64,000 bases of DNA from Streptomyces adelaidensis (GCF_016598475.1 NZ_JAEMUX010000019.1:1-64000); one strand, 5' to 3'. Counted from the first letter of the stretch, positions 1-9,535 are shown. Notes: generated from the letters alone by a model not told the origin. Made by a program: numbers and translations.

Positions 1-27
1 CAGGCAGGCGAGTTAGCGGAAACGACG

Positions 28-65
28 CCGTGCGCCCCGGGGACACCATCACCCGAGGCGCACGG
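28..65 (-). terminator. Stem-loop downstream of the NIT histidine kinase
   Basis: A 9-bp perfect inverted repeat (CCGTGCGCC at 28-36, GGCGCACGG at 57-65) lies just beyond the stop of the leftward kinase gene. It has no clear U-tract, which is common for Streptomyces terminators. Confidence 0.4.
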
Positions 66-98
66 CAGCTCGTGTGCCCGGCCGTGCGGTTACCGCCG

Positions 99-2105
99 CT
101 ACCGCCGCCGCCGCTGGATCAGCGCCGGGGCCGGAGCGGGTGAACGCCAGTCGCCCTGGCCGTCGGCGGCGGCCTCGTGGTGGACCGGCATGTCGTCGCG
201 CACCAGGTTCTCGGGGATGAACACGGCCGCGGCGACCCCGCCGCTGGTCGACTCGCGCAGCTCGACCCGCAGACCCTGGCGGCCGGCGAGACGGCTCACC
301 ACGACGAGGCCGATCTGCCTGGCGTCGAGGAGGTCGACCTTCTCCGACCGGAGCTTGCCGTTGGCGTCGGCCATCGCCTCCTCGTTCATGCCGAAGCCGC
401 TGTCCTCGACCTCGATGAGGACGCCGTCGCGCAGCCGGGCGGCGCGCAGCTGAACCTTGGTGGAGGGCGGGGAGAAAGCGGCGGCGTTCTCGACGAGTTC
501 GGCGAGCAGATGGATGACGTCGGCGACGGAACCGCCGTTCAACGACACCCGCGGCGCTGCCCAGATCTGGACCCTGGTCGCGTCCTCGATCTCGGCGACG
601 GCGGCCCGCAGGATGTCCGACAGCGCGATCGGGTCGCGCCAGCCGCGGCCGGGGGCGATCCCGGACAGGATGAGCAGCGACTCGGAGTGGCGCCGCATCC
701 GGGTGGCGAGGTAGTCGACGCGGTAGAGGTCGTACAGCTCGGCCTCTTCGCGCTGGCGCTGCTCCATGACGCTGAGCAGGTCCAGCTGGCGGTGGAGCAG
801 CACCTGGCTGCGGCGGGCGAGGCTGACGTACACCCCGGAGATGCCGCTGAGGAGTTCGGCGCGCTCGGAGGCCGCCTTGAGCGCGGCCCGCTGCACGGCG
901 GTGAGCGCGGTACCCACCTGGGCGAGTTCGTCGCCCGCGAGGCGGCGCATCGGGGCCTCGACGTCGATGTCGACGCCCTGTCCCGCGTGCAGCCTGCGCA
1001 TGGCCTGCGGCAGGCGGCGGCCGGCGACTTCGAGGGCTGAGTTGCGCAGGTCGAGCAGTTCGACGATGAGGCCGCGGCCGACGCTCACGGAGACGAGGAG
1101 CGACAGGAGCACGCCGACCAGACCGAGGACGACCGCGATGCCGGAGGCGCCGAGGGTGTCCCAGCCGAAGACGTCCGCCTTGGCCGCCGCGCCCGTACCC
1201 GCGACCTCCACCGCCTCGGCGAGGCCCCTGAGGACGGCGGTCGAGGAGGTGTCCCAGTCCTTCAGCACGGCCGCCGACACGGCACCCGGCCCGGCGTCCG
1301 TCACCCGGTCCTCGACCTTGGCGAGGGTGGTGTAACTGTCGCTCTCCAGCAGCACGTCGTACGCGGGCCGATGCTCGTCCTTGAGGTCGGCGACGGCCGG
1401 CTCCAGCAGCTCGCGCTGGGTGGCGACGGCGCCGATGAACTGGGCGTACTGCTCCTTGCCGAGCGTCCCGGAGGCGGTCGCGGCGGCCAGCAGCGCCTGC
1501 TCGCGGGCCACGGCGTCGCGGGCCCGGGAGATTTCGAGGACGACACGCGCCTCGGAGCTCGCGTCGGTGCCCTTCTCGCTGGTGAGCGCGCCGGCCACGG
1601 CGAACGCGTGCTCGATGACGGTCGAGTACTTGGTGTACGCCGCCGAGACCGGGTCCTTCGCGTCGGACCCGGTGGTCTCCGCGCGCAGTGCCGCGAGGTC
1701 GCTGAAGTCGGTCTCGAGGGTGTCGAGGCGGGCGGGCAGGCCGGTGTCGATGAGGCCGGCGTCCGAGCCGGACGAGTTGAGGCCGTCGCGCAGCGCCGAC
1801 ACGGCCTTGTCGGTGGTCCGCTGCGCGGCCCGTGTGTAGTCCAGACCGGTCTCGGTGGGTTTCGCCGCGTAGCGGATGGCGGCGGTCCGCTCGGACTGGA
1901 CGGCGCTGACGAACTCGGCGGCCGGCGCGAGCAGTTCGCTGTTGACGTCCTTGGCCCGCTCGGTGTCACCGATGGCGGCCACGGTCGTCACGGCGGCGTA
2001 GCTCCACAGCGCCATGAGGGAGACGATGGGCAGCATCAGCAGGGCGACGATCTTCGCCCGGACGGACCTGGGGCGCAGCCGGGCGGTTACACGGAGAAGT
2101 TTCAT
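99..2105 (-). CDS. NIT-domain sensor histidine kinase
   Basis: Membrane sensor kinase of 668 aa. Seen: a membrane segment at about 18-41, a long helical extracytoplasmic region at about 45-310 resembling nitrate/nitrite-sensing (NIT) domains, a second membrane segment at 317-342, a HAMP-like region at 343-412, a helical segment with a possible phospho-acceptor His473, and a HATPase domain with N-box ELVENAA (Asn540) and G-box DSGFGM. In Streptomyces this architecture is typical of conservon (CvnA-like) kinases, which usually precede roadblock/LC7 and GTPase genes. Such genes would lie to the left, outside this window. The C-terminus ends in a run of arginines. The ligand is unknown, and whether it phosphorylates a partner cannot be read from sequence. 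Confidence 0.85.
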   Translation of the reverse strand: MKLLRVTARLRPRSVRAKIVALLMLPIVSLMALWSYAAVTTVAAIGDTERAKDVNSELLAPAAEFVSAVQSERTAAIRYAAKPTETGLDYTRAAQRTTDKAVSALRDGLNSSGSDAGLIDTGLPARLDTLETDFSDLAALRAETTGSDAKDPVSAAYTKYSTVIEHAFAVAGALTSEKGTDASSEARVVLEISRARDAVAREQALLAAATASGTLGKEQYAQFIGAVATQRELLEPAVADLKDEHRPAYDVLLESDSYTTLAKVEDRVTDAGPGAVSAAVLKDWDTSSTAVLRGLAEAVEVAGTGAAAKADVFGWDTLGASGIAVVLGLVGVLLSLLVSVSVGRGLIVELLDLRNSALEVAGRRLPQAMRRLHAGQGVDIDVEAPMRRLAGDELAQVGTALTAVQRAALKAASERAELLSGISGVYVSLARRSQVLLHRQLDLLSVMEQRQREEAELYDLYRVDYLATRMRRHSESLLILSGIAPGRGWRDPIALSDILRAAVAEIEDATRVQIWAAPRVSLNGGSVADVIHLLAELVENAAAFSPPSTKVQLRAARLRDGVLIEVEDSGFGMNEEAMADANGKLRSEKVDLLDARQIGLVVVSRLAGRQGLRVELRESTSGGVAAAVFIPENLVRDDMPVHHEAAADGQGDWRSPAPAPALIQRRRR

Positions 2106-2137
2106 TCTGGGGACCTCGCTCGGAGAGGGCGGCTCAA

Positions 2138-2194
2138 GCGCCCCGTCAAGGGGCGCGGGGAACTGCGCGACCAGCCCCCACCGGGCCCGCAGGT
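2138..2194. repeat. Half copy of an intergenic REP-like palindromic element
   Basis: Carries the core GGGGCGCGGGGAACTGCGCG followed by ACCAGCCCCCACCGG. The same core recurs at about 6.5, 9.8, 15.1, 24.05 and 40.65 kb. Here only one arm is kept, in the gap between the kinase and MHYT genes. Confidence 0.6.
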
Positions 2195-2219
2195 ATTCAC
2201 TGGACGTCGAGCGGAACGC

Positions 2220-2999
2220 TCACGCCGTCGAAAGCTCGACCTCGCGGAGCAGTTCCTCGGCGAAAGAGGACTCCGCACGCTTGCCGGTCGGCGACAGCGC
2301 CACATACGCCGAGGTCAGGAAGAGGAACGAGCCGAGCAGTACGGCCAGCGGGAAGAGGAACTCCGTCGCCGTGGCCCCGCCCAGCTCGGCGGTGCTGGGC
2401 GCGAGGTCGATGCTCACGGCGAACATCGCGGTGTAGTGCATGCTGCTGACCGCGAGCCCCATGACCAGCGCGGCGATCGCGGCGAGGACACCCCCGCGCA
2501 CGATCAGCGTGAGCGTCAGCGCGGCGGTCGCGGCGACGACGGCGATCACCACGGAGGCGATGACCAGGGACGGGTCGTAGTTGATCTCGCCGTGCAGGTT
2601 GAGCGCGGCCATGCCGGTGTAGTGCATGGCGGCCACGCCGAGACCGGTGCCGAGGCCGCCGAAGGCGACCGCCCGGATCCGGGAGCGGCCGTAACCGGCG
2701 ATGAAGACACCGGCGCTGACCACGGCGATCGCCATCACCAGGCTGAGGACGGTCATCGGTACGTCGTAGCGGATGGGTGTGCCCTCGACGCCGAAGCCCA
2801 TCATCGCGACGAAGTGCATCGTCCAGATGCCCGAGCCGATGGCGAACGACGCCAGCACCAGCCAGTTCCGCTTCGAGGCGCCGTCGGCCTCAAGTGCCCT
2901 GACGGTGCAACGCAGTCCGAGTGCCGAGCCGACGCAGGCCATGACGTAGGAGAGGACGGGGGTGACCCATCCGGCGCTGAAGTGGTCCATGTGTCCCAT
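2220..2999 (-). CDS. MHYT-domain integral membrane protein
   Basis: Membrane protein of 259 aa with about seven hydrophobic segments and the repeated signature MHF/MHYT (MHFVAMM, MHYTGMA, MHYTAMF). In MHYT proteins the conserved Met and His residues are proposed to bind copper and sense oxygen, CO or NO. Unlike many MHYT proteins, no GGDEF/EAL or kinase output domain is attached. It may work with the kinase gene downstream on the same strand, separated by a 114-bp gap containing half a repeat element. Role in Streptomyces unknown. Confidence 0.85.
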   Translation of the reverse strand: MGHMDHFSAGWVTPVLSYVMACVGSALGLRCTVRALEADGASKRNWLVLASFAIGSGIWTMHFVAMMGFGVEGTPIRYDVPMTVLSLVMAIAVVSAGVFIAGYGRSRIRAVAFGGLGTGLGVAAMHYTGMAALNLHGEINYDPSLVIASVVIAVVAATAALTLTLIVRGGVLAAIAALVMGLAVSSMHYTAMFAVSIDLAPSTAELGGATATEFLFPLAVLLGSFLFLTSAYVALSPTGKRAESSFAEELLREVELSTA

Positions 3000-3232
3000 G
3001 AAGGAACCCCTCTCGCCCGCCGCGCGGACGACACCGCGCGCACGGGAAGTACCGCCGATAACGAGTCACCGGGGATCGAGATCATGCCACTCGAAATCGA
3101 CGGTCAGATCGCCCGAAAAGGGTCCGGAATAGGATTTCGCCGAACATTAAAACACTGTGGCGTGGATTACAAACCCGCAGGTATGCCCGACCATTGCCTG
3201 ACCTGCACACTTTCTCCACGCTGCCGCCCGGG

Positions 3233-4594
3233 TCAAGCAGTTGACCGCTCTGCACGACCAATGCGCTCCACCAGCAGCCACCCTACGAGCGTCATCGCCA
3301 CCGCCGCCGGAGCGGTCACGTGAACAGCGATCAGGAGAGCCGAACGACCCTCGAACAGCCCGCCGAACCCGACCATGGAAAGCCCGAGCACACCGAAGAG
3401 GCACAAGGTCACCCCGAGGGCGGCGGCGGGACTGGAAAACACCCCTGAACTGCGCGAACCGCCCCCTCGGGGCCGCCGCGCCGCGGGTCGCTCGAAGCCC
3501 CGGAAGGCGGCGACGAGGACCGCCGTCAGGACGGCCGCGGCGGCGATACGGAGGGGCAGTTGGGCCCACCAGGCGCCCGTCGCGGGCGCGGGCAGTGACA
3601 CATCGAGCGCGAGCAGGACGCCGTACACCCCGAGCATGGCCGAAAGATGCCATAGGAACGCCGTCATCGAGATGCCGTTCGCCGCCACCACCGACCGCCA
3701 CACCTTCGGCCGCTCCAGCCACCGTCCGACCGGCCCCCGCAGCCACTCCACCGCGCCGACCAGCCACAGCCCGTGACACAGCAGCGCGAAGGTCGGCGGC
3801 GCCATGTTCGACACCTGCTCGCCCGGCATCCCCACCATCGACAGCGGATACGGCCCGTACGCCACCAGCAGCGCGGCCCCCGCGAGCCCGGCACCGGCGA
3901 GCAGATACGGCCGCGTCAACCGCCCGTCGGCGCGCAGGAATCCGAGCTGGTGGACCGCCAGCCACACGAAGGCGAAGTTGAGGAACTCGACGAAGGGCAC
4001 GTCGAGCGCGAAGCGCAGTACGTCCACGAGTGCGGCGGCCGCGACCAGCCCGCCGAACGCGCCCCAGCCCCAGCGCTCGTGCAGCTTCAGCAGGGGCGGC
4101 GTGAAGGCGACCATCGCGAGATAGATCCCGATGAACCACAGCGGCTGTGCGACGAGCCGCAGTGCCACGTCGAGCAGTCCGCCGCCCTGGCCCATGAGTT
4201 GGAGGAGGACGGCGGCGGCGCCCCAGACACCTATGAACACCATGGTGGGCCGCAGCAGCCGCTGGAGCCGGGCGCGCAGGAAGGCGGGGTAGACGGAGCC
4301 CTCGTCCGCGGCTTTCCGGGTGAGCGAGCGGTAGGAGAGGGCGTGCGAGAAGCCGCCGACGAAGAAGAACACGGGCATGATCTGGAGCGCCCAGGTGAGG
4401 ATCTGGAGCCGGGGCTCGACCGCGAGCAGGTTCCCCACCTCGACCCCGCCGTCACTTCCCGTGGTCACGGCCGCCATCAGCCAGTGGCCGAGGACCACCG
4501 TGCCGAGGGAGGCGACCCGCAGCAGGTCGACGTACCGGTCACGGGTGGCCGGGGTGGCGGCGGCCAGCTCGCTCGCACTCACGCTTGCACTCAT
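3233..4594 (-). CDS. Acyltransferase 3 family membrane protein
   Basis: Membrane protein of 453 aa with about ten hydrophobic helices. The N-terminal RDRYVDLLRVASLGTVVLGH segment has the Arg and His pattern of the acyltransferase-3/OafB family, which O-acetylates or O-succinylates cell-surface glycans or small molecules from the membrane. A Pro/Arg/Gly-rich loop at about residues 370-390 coincides with sequence resembling the REP-like element. No substrate can be inferred; it stands alone between the MHYT gene and ispE. Confidence 0.8.
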   Translation of the reverse strand: MSASVSASELAAATPATRDRYVDLLRVASLGTVVLGHWLMAAVTTGSDGGVEVGNLLAVEPRLQILTWALQIMPVFFFVGGFSHALSYRSLTRKAADEGSVYPAFLRARLQRLLRPTMVFIGVWGAAAVLLQLMGQGGGLLDVALRLVAQPLWFIGIYLAMVAFTPPLLKLHERWGWGAFGGLVAAAALVDVLRFALDVPFVEFLNFAFVWLAVHQLGFLRADGRLTRPYLLAGAGLAGAALLVAYGPYPLSMVGMPGEQVSNMAPPTFALLCHGLWLVGAVEWLRGPVGRWLERPKVWRSVVAANGISMTAFLWHLSAMLGVYGVLLALDVSLPAPATGAWWAQLPLRIAAAAVLTAVLVAAFRGFERPAARRPRGGGSRSSGVFSSPAAALGVTLCLFGVLGLSMVGFGGLFEGRSALLIAVHVTAPAAVAMTLVGWLLVERIGRAERSTA

Positions 4595-4667
4595 GGGAGT
4601 ACGGTCGCGCCGGCATCCGGCCGGGCATCAGCGCTCGCGTACTCAACTCATGTCTGAGTACGCCCGG

Positions 4668-5576
4668 TCAGTCGATGACCGTCGCCCCCGGCGCGGGCGA
4701 GGCGGCCACGCGCGCCGCCTCGCAGGTGCCGGACGCGAGGAGCCCCTCGGCGATGGTGTGCGCCGACTCGGCGTCCCGGGCGAGGAAGGCGGTGGTCGGC
4801 CCCGAGCCGGAGACGAGCCCGGCGAGGGCACCGGCCGCGCGGCCCGCCGCGAGGGTGTCGGCCAGCTTCGGGAACAGCGAAAGGGCGGCGGGCTGGAGGC
4901 CGTTGGAGCCGGGCAGGAAGGCGGCGAGCGCGTCGGCGTCCCCCTTGGCGAGCGCGTCGAGCAGCACCCGCGAGGCGACGGGCTCGGCAACGGCCTCGTT
5001 CTCGTTCTCGTGGAGGCGGTCGAACTCCCGGTAGACAGCGGGCGTGGAGAGCCCCCCGTCGGCCACCGCGAACACCCAGTGGAAGGCGCCGCCCACGTCG
5101 AGGGTCCGGAGCCGCTCGCCCCGCCCTGTGCCGAGCGCCGCCCCGCCCACCAGGCTGAACGGCACATCGCTGCCCAACTCGGCGCAGATGGCGAGGAGTT
5201 CGTCGCGCGAGGCATGCGTGCCCCAGAGGGTGTCGCAGGCGAGGAGGGCGCCCGCCGCGTCCGCGCTGCCGCCGGCCATGCCGCCGGCGACGGGGATGTC
5301 CTTGGCGATGTGCAGACCCACGGCGGCCTCGATGCCGTGCCGCCGCGCCAGCGCGAGCGCGGCCCGGGCCGCGAGGTTCGTGCGGTCCAGGGGGACCTGG
5401 TCGGCGCCGGGGCCCTCGCAGGTGACGGTCAGCTCGTCGGCGGGGGTGGCGGTGACCTCGTCGTACAGCCCGACGGCGAGGAAGACGTTGGCCAGGTCGT
5501 GGAAGCCGTCGGGGCGGGCGCCGCCGACCGCGAGCTGGACATTGACCTTGGCGGGAACGCGGACGGTCACGCTCAC
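4668..5576 (-). CDS. ispE: 4-diphosphocytidyl-2-C-methyl-D-erythritol kinase
   Basis: GHMP kinase of 302 aa in the methylerythritol phosphate (MEP) isoprenoid pathway; it phosphorylates the 2-OH of CDP-methylerythritol. Seen: N-terminal [11 protein letters not shown], the glycine-rich GHMP motif [15 protein letters not shown], and a C-terminal GSGPT motif. The GTG start at 5576 is chosen because the conserved N-terminus begins there and it overlaps the rsmA stop as GTGA, implying translational coupling. The rpfB-rsmA-ispE order is also that of Mycobacterium tuberculosis. Confidence 0.95.
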   Translation of the reverse strand: MSVTVRVPAKVNVQLAVGGARPDGFHDLANVFLAVGLYDEVTATPADELTVTCEGPGADQVPLDRTNLAARAALALARRHGIEAAVGLHIAKDIPVAGGMAGGSADAAGALLACDTLWGTHASRDELLAICAELGSDVPFSLVGGAALGTGRGERLRTLDVGGAFHWVFAVADGGLSTPAVYREFDRLHENENEAVAEPVASRVLLDALAKGDADALAAFLPGSNGLQPAALSLFPKLADTLAAGRAAGALAGLVSGSGPTTAFLARDAESAHTIAEGLLASGTCEAARVAASPAPGATVID

Positions 5577-6469
5577 GGCTGGCTGGGCTCCTCGTGGTCG
5601 GCGGTCTCGGTCACGCGGTTCTCGGCGACGGCGGCGAACTCCTCGACCGTCAGGGACTCGCCGCGGGCCTGCGGGGAGACGCCGGCGGCGACGAGGGCGG
5701 CCTCGGCGGCGGCCGCGGAACCGGCCCACCCGGCGAGGGCGGCCCGCAGCGTCTTGCGCCGCTGGGCGAAGGCCGCGTCCACGACGGCGAACACCTCCGC
5801 CTTCGTCGCGGTCGTCTTCACCGGCTCAGTCCGGCGGACCAGCGCGACGAGCCCGCTGTCCACGTTCGGCGCCGGCCAGAACACGTTCCGCCCGATCGAC
5901 CCGGCCCGCTTCACCCGCGCGTGCCAGTTCGCCTTCACCGACGGCACGCCGTACACCCGTGAACCCGGCCCCGCGGCCAGCCGGTCCGCGACCTCCGCCT
6001 GCACCATCACGAGCGTCCGCTCGATCGTCGGGAAGGTGTCCAGCATGTGCAGCAGCACGGGGACGGCGACGTTGTACGGCAGGTTCGCGACGAGCGCGGT
6101 GGGCGCCGGGCCGGGGAGTTCCGTGACATGCATCGCGTCGGAGTGCACCAGGGCGAAACGGTCGGCGCGGGCGGGCATCCGGGCGGCGATCGTCGCGGGC
6201 AGCGCGGCGGCGAGTACGTCGTCGATCTCGACCGCCGTGACCCGGTCCGCGACCTCCAGCAGGGCGAGCGTGAGGGAACCGAGTCCCGGGCCCACCTCGA
6301 CGACCACGTCCTCGGGGCGGACCTCCGCGGTCCGCACGATCCTCCGGACCGTGTTCGCGTCGATCACGAAGTTCTGGCCACGCTGCTTGGTGGGCCGCAC
6401 GCCGAGGGCTGCCGCCAGCTCACGGACTTCGGTGGGGCCCAGAAGGGCGTCGGAGGGGGGGTTGTTCAC
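5573..6469 (-). CDS. rsmA: 16S rRNA A1518/A1519 dimethyltransferase
   Basis: KsgA/RsmA of 298 aa; it transfers four methyl groups to two adjacent adenines near the 3' end of 16S rRNA during 30S assembly. Seen: the SAM-binding motif [11 protein letters not shown], the catalytic NLPYNV motif, and the conserved [11 protein letters not shown]-terminus. GTG 6469 is preferred over upstream in-frame starts because the longer reading frame runs into a REP-like repeat, and because a -10 hexamer sits 6 nt before it, suggesting a leaderless mRNA. The stop overlaps the ispE start. Confidence 0.95.
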   Translation of the reverse strand: MNNPPSDALLGPTEVRELAAALGVRPTKQRGQNFVIDANTVRRIVRTAEVRPEDVVVEVGPGLGSLTLALLEVADRVTAVEIDDVLAAALPATIAARMPARADRFALVHSDAMHVTELPGPAPTALVANLPYNVAVPVLLHMLDTFPTIERTLVMVQAEVADRLAAGPGSRVYGVPSVKANWHARVKRAGSIGRNVFWPAPNVDSGLVALVRRTEPVKTTATKAEVFAVVDAAFAQRRKTLRAALAGWAGSAAAAEAALVAAGVSPQARGESLTVEEFAAVAENRVTETADHEEPSQP

Positions 6470-6475
6470 CGGACC

Positions 6476-6481
6476 AGGGTA
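6476..6481 (-). promoter_or_regulatory. Candidate -10 for leaderless rsmA
   Basis: TACCCT on the minus strand, with exactly 6 nt to the GTG start of rsmA. Confidence 0.5.
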
Positions 6482-6519
6482 CGGGGGTGCGGGAGCGGGT
6501 TGTTCGGGTGCGGGTGAGT

Positions 6520-6630
6520 GGGGGCTGGTCGCGCAGTTCCCCGCGCCCCCAAAGGCGAAAAGCACGGGGCGCAGCCCCTGCTTTTCAGGGGCGCGGGAAA
6601 CTGCGCGAGCAACCACGACGCACCCGCAGA
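6520..6630. repeat. REP-like palindromic intergenic element, full copy
   Basis: Arms GGTCGCGCAGTTCCCCGCGC and GCGCGGGAAACTGCGCGAGC flank a central AGCAC...GTGCT-like hairpin. It sits between rsmA and rpfB and would fold as a long stem in either strand. Confidence 0.7.
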
Positions 6631-6655
6631 CGCCAACGCACCCGAACCCCCGAAC

Positions 6656-8020
6656 TCAGCCGCGCAACCGTGCCCCACAGTGCGGCCAAGGACTCGCCCC
6701 CCGCTGCACATAGAGCTTCTTCGCCCGCAGCGTCTGCTCCTCCGCCGACGCGTCCTGCGGCCGCCCCTGCCCCCCGAGGCTCTGCCAGGTCTGCGTATCG
6801 AACTGGTACAACCCCCCGTACGTCCCCGAAGGATCGACCGCGCCAGGTCGCCCCCCGGACTCACACGTGGCCAGCCCCGACCAGTTCAGCCCCTCCGCCC
6901 CCCGCACGGACGACGGCATCGCCTTCGTGCCGACCTTGACGATCTGATGCTGCGGCTCACGCACGATCTCCGTGCGGACCAGCCGGGGCCGCTGCTTGAC
7001 CCCGTTGACCGTACGGATCGCGTACGTCAGGCGGCGGGCGCCCGGGCGTCCGACGCGTTCGACGACCTCGGTGCCCTTGAGGAGGTCGGGGTCCGCCGTG
7101 CGGTGCACCAGGAAGGGGATCGGCTCCTCGCGGACCTCCTTGGACCCGGTCACCCGCAGGACGGTGACGGTCTGCCCGTCCCGGGGAAAGCTCGACCGGT
7201 CGACGGAGGTGGTGTCCTCCCCGCGCAGGGTGACCCCGGCCTGCTCCACGGCCTCCCCGACGGTCGCCGCGTTCGTACGGATCGTCCGGGTCCGCCCGTC
7301 CGCCAAGATGGTGACGGTCCGCTCGGTGCGGACGTCCAGCTCCAGCCCCTGCCGCCCGATCGGCCGGGAGCGCGAGGTCGACACGTACGCGCCCTCCGCG
7401 CGCACGCCGAACTGCCGGAGCGCCCCGTCGACCGTGCGGGCGGTCGTCCAGACCTTGCGCCGGTGGCCGTCGAGGGTGAGGGCGACGGGCCGCCCGTAGT
7501 GCACGGCGATCTCGTCACCGCTGCTCAGGGCGGTGCCGGGGGCGGGGGCGACGACATCGTGGGAGCCGAGGGGGACGCCCTCGTCGGCGAGGAGCTCGGT
7601 GACGTCGTCGGCGAAGGTGTGCAGCATGCGCGGCCGCCCGTCGACGGTCAGCTCGATCACCTTGTCCTTCGCCACGAACGCGGAGGTGCCGCCCGCGAGG
7701 AACGCCACCACCAGGGCCTGCGGCACCAGCCGTCGCAGCGGCGTGTGCCGGTCGGCGGCCCGTCTGCGCCGCACGGCCCGCCGCCCACCGGAACGCCCAC
7801 CACCGGCGGCCGGCTGCGCGAGAGGAACGACGGGCACGGGCACGGGATCGGGATCGGGATCGGGGAGGGGAAGGGGCGGCTCGGGCCGCTGGGCCTCGTA
7901 GGCGGGCCGGTACGTGTCCTCGTAGACGCCGTACGGCAGCGTCTCGACGTCGTACGCCGGCTGCCGGTTCGTACCGTCCGGGCCATAGGTCTCGTAAGAG
8001 GACGACTGCACGTTGCTCAC
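6656..8020 (-). CDS. rpfB: Resuscitation-promoting factor, RpfB-type
   Basis: Cell-wall lytic enzyme of 454 aa. Order: a Pro/Tyr-rich cytoplasmic tail with DP repeats (about 1-75), an Arg-rich stretch, a signal anchor at about 98-118, three ubiquitin-like DUF348 repeats (about 120-160, 178-220, 233-275), a G5 domain (about 290-365), and a C-terminal transglycosylase-like Rpf domain (378-452). The Rpf domain has a CESGGR motif whose Glu (about 387) is the expected catalytic residue. Rpf proteins cleave peptidoglycan and promote germination or resuscitation. The DUF348-G5-Rpf order and the tatD/rsmA/ispE neighbours match mycobacterial rpfB. The 155-bp upstream gap holds a TAGGTT -10-like hexamer and a 12-bp palindrome at 8111-8122. 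Confidence 0.92.
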   Translation of the reverse strand: MSNVQSSSYETYGPDGTNRQPAYDVETLPYGVYEDTYRPAYEAQRPEPPLPLPDPDPDPVPVPVVPLAQPAAGGGRSGGRRAVRRRRAADRHTPLRRLVPQALVVAFLAGGTSAFVAKDKVIELTVDGRPRMLHTFADDVTELLADEGVPLGSHDVVAPAPGTALSSGDEIAVHYGRPVALTLDGHRRKVWTTARTVDGALRQFGVRAEGAYVSTSRSRPIGRQGLELDVRTERTVTILADGRTRTIRTNAATVGEAVEQAGVTLRGEDTTSVDRSSFPRDGQTVTVLRVTGSKEVREEPIPFLVHRTADPDLLKGTEVVERVGRPGARRLTYAIRTVNGVKQRPRLVRTEIVREPQHQIVKVGTKAMPSSVRGAEGLNWSGLATCESGGRPGAVDPSGTYGGLYQFDTQTWQSLGGQGRPQDASAEEQTLRAKKLYVQRGASPWPHCGARLRG

Positions 8021-8175
8021 GACGACACGCTCCAGAGGGGATCCGGGTCCGGGTCGGGCGACGTGAACCTAGCGGACGGCGGTCACCCTCCACAGCAACG
8101 TGGTCACGCAGTGTCGCGACACGGGCCGCTGATCATCTTTTTGGGTCCCTCCAACGGCTGATGAAACGTGATCCC

Positions 8176-9117
8176 TCAGTAATCGAACGCCCGCGCGGTG
8201 TTCGCCGCGAGGGCTGTCGCCAGCGCGTCCTCGTCGATGCCCCGCACCGCGGCCATCGCGCGAACCGTGACCGGAATGAGATACGGCGCGTTGGGCCGTC
8301 CGCGGTACGGCGCGGGTGTCAGGAAGGGCGCGTCGGTCTCGACGAGGACGAGTTCGAGGGGGGCGACGGCGAGGGCGTCGCGCAGCTGCTGGGCGTTCTT
8401 GAAGGTCATGTTCCCGGCGAAGGACATGAAGTAGCCGTGCTCGGCGCAGACGGCCGCCATCGCGGCGTCGCCGGAGTAGCAGTGGAAGACGGTCCGCTCG
8501 GGCGCGCCCTCCTCCTTCAGGACGCGCAACACGTCGTCGTGGGCGTCGCGGTCGTGGATGACCAGCGCCTTGCCGTGCCGCTTGGCGATCTCGATGTGCG
8601 CGCGGAACGACCGCTCCTGGGCCGCCTTGCCCTCCGGCCCGGTCCTGAAGTAGTCGAGCCCCGTCTCTCCGACGCCCTTGACCTGCGCCAGCGCGGCCAG
8701 CCGGTCGATCTCGGCGAGGGCCTCGTCGAGCGCCGCGTCCCCGCCCGGTGTGCGCGCGCCCTGCCGGGACCAGCCGTCGGGGTCGCCGTGCACGATGCGC
8801 GGCGCCTCGTTGGGGTGCAGGGCGACCGTCGCGTGCACGGCCTCGTACCGCCCGGCCGTCTCGGCGGCCCACCGCGAGCCCTTGATGTCACAGCCGACCT
8901 GCACGACCGTCGTCACACCCACCGAGGCGGCCTTGGCCAGGCCCTCCTCGACCGTGCCGGACTGCATGTCCAGATGCGTGTGCGAATCCGCGACCGGTAC
9001 GCGGAGGGGTGCGGGGAGCGGCGGGGCGGCGTTCTTGCCGGACGCGTCGGCCGAGTCGCTGCCGGAGGCGTTGCTGGAGTCGTTCGAAGGCATGCCCGAA
9101 TCGTACGGATCGGGCAT
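8176..9117 (-). CDS. tatD: TatD-family metal-dependent hydrolase
   Basis: TIM-barrel metal-dependent hydrolase of 313 aa, in the family of 3'-5' DNase TatD/YcfH. Seen: the metal-binding DSHTHLD at the barrel start, a mid-protein GETGLDYF, and the C-terminal VLVETDAPFL block. Two in-frame ATGs compete, 9117 (MPDPY, preceded by AAGG) and 9093 (MPSND). I take 9117. Both lie inside a perfect 16-bp inverted repeat that should hide the initiation region, so translation may depend on ribosomes arriving from the zinc-ribbon gene ending 25 nt upstream. The N-terminal 30 residues are Ser/Asp-rich and not conserved. Confidence 0.9.
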   Translation of the reverse strand: MPDPYDSGMPSNDSSNASGSDSADASGKNAAPPLPAPLRVPVADSHTHLDMQSGTVEEGLAKAASVGVTTVVQVGCDIKGSRWAAETAGRYEAVHATVALHPNEAPRIVHGDPDGWSRQGARTPGGDAALDEALAEIDRLAALAQVKGVGETGLDYFRTGPEGKAAQERSFRAHIEIAKRHGKALVIHDRDAHDDVLRVLKEEGAPERTVFHCYSGDAAMAAVCAEHGYFMSFAGNMTFKNAQQLRDALAVAPLELVLVETDAPFLTPAPYRGRPNAPYLIPVTVRAMAAVRGIDEDALATALAANTARAFDY

Positions 9118-9125
9118 GCCTTCGA
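9084..9125. repeat. Perfect 16-bp inverted repeat over the tatD start
   Basis: Left arm TCGAAGGCATGCCCGA (9084-9099) and right arm TCGGGCATGCCTTCGA (9110-9125) are exact reverse complements around a 10-nt loop containing CGTACG. Both candidate tatD start codons lie within the arms. Confidence 0.9.
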
Positions 9126-9142
9126 GGCGCGCCGGGGGAGGG

Positions 9143-9535
9143 TCAGCTCGCCTTGCGGTGGAACGGGTGCAGCAGGTCGGACAGGTGCCAGTGGTGGTGT
9201 TCCCGCGGCTCCGCCGCCGTCTCCTCCGCCATGCGGGGCTTCGGCACGTGCCGCCGCCGCTCGGCGTCCCGCACCGACGACACCTGGCCCGCCCGCATGA
9301 TCCGGACGACATGACCGTCGCAGTTCTGGCACGTGGGCCTGGAGAGCGGGGACGGCACGACCTGCCCGTCGGCCACGTACATCACGAAGTCGCGCCCCTG
9401 GGCGTCGTTGTGGTGCTCGATCTCGTACGACTGCTCCCAGCCGTGCCCGCAGCGCATGCACGCGAAGGAATACGACTCGTTGACGACGGCGGTGGCGGTG
9501 TCGCGCAGTACGGCCCGCTCTGCGATCTCGGTCAT
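9143..9535 (-). CDS. Small zinc-ribbon-like protein
   Basis: Protein of 130 aa with two CxxC pairs (CMRC and CQNC) about 50 residues apart, fitting a zinc ribbon, followed by a basic/His-rich C-terminus with HHHWH and HPFH. ATG 9535 is chosen for its AAGAGGAG ribosome-binding site. It belongs to a family I know only as conserved hypothetical in Streptomyces. It lies directly upstream of tatD on the same strand and is likely cotranscribed with it. No function assigned. Confidence 0.75.
   Translation of the reverse strand: MTEIAERAVLRDTATAVVNESYSFACMRCGHGWEQSYEIEHHNDAQGRDFVMYVADGQVVPSPLSRPTCQNCDGHVVRIMRAGQVSSVRDAERRRHVPKPRMAEETAAEPREHHHWHLSDLLHPFHRKAS

Noticed and set aside
1371..3323. A 650-codon plus-strand frame over the kinase and MHYT genes
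   Set aside because: Antisense shadow spanning two recognised genes and their gap.
8111..8122. GTGTCGCGACAC palindrome upstream of rpfB as a Crp site
   Set aside because: Spacing does not fit the Streptomyces Crp consensus GTG-N6-GNCAC; may still bind another regulator.
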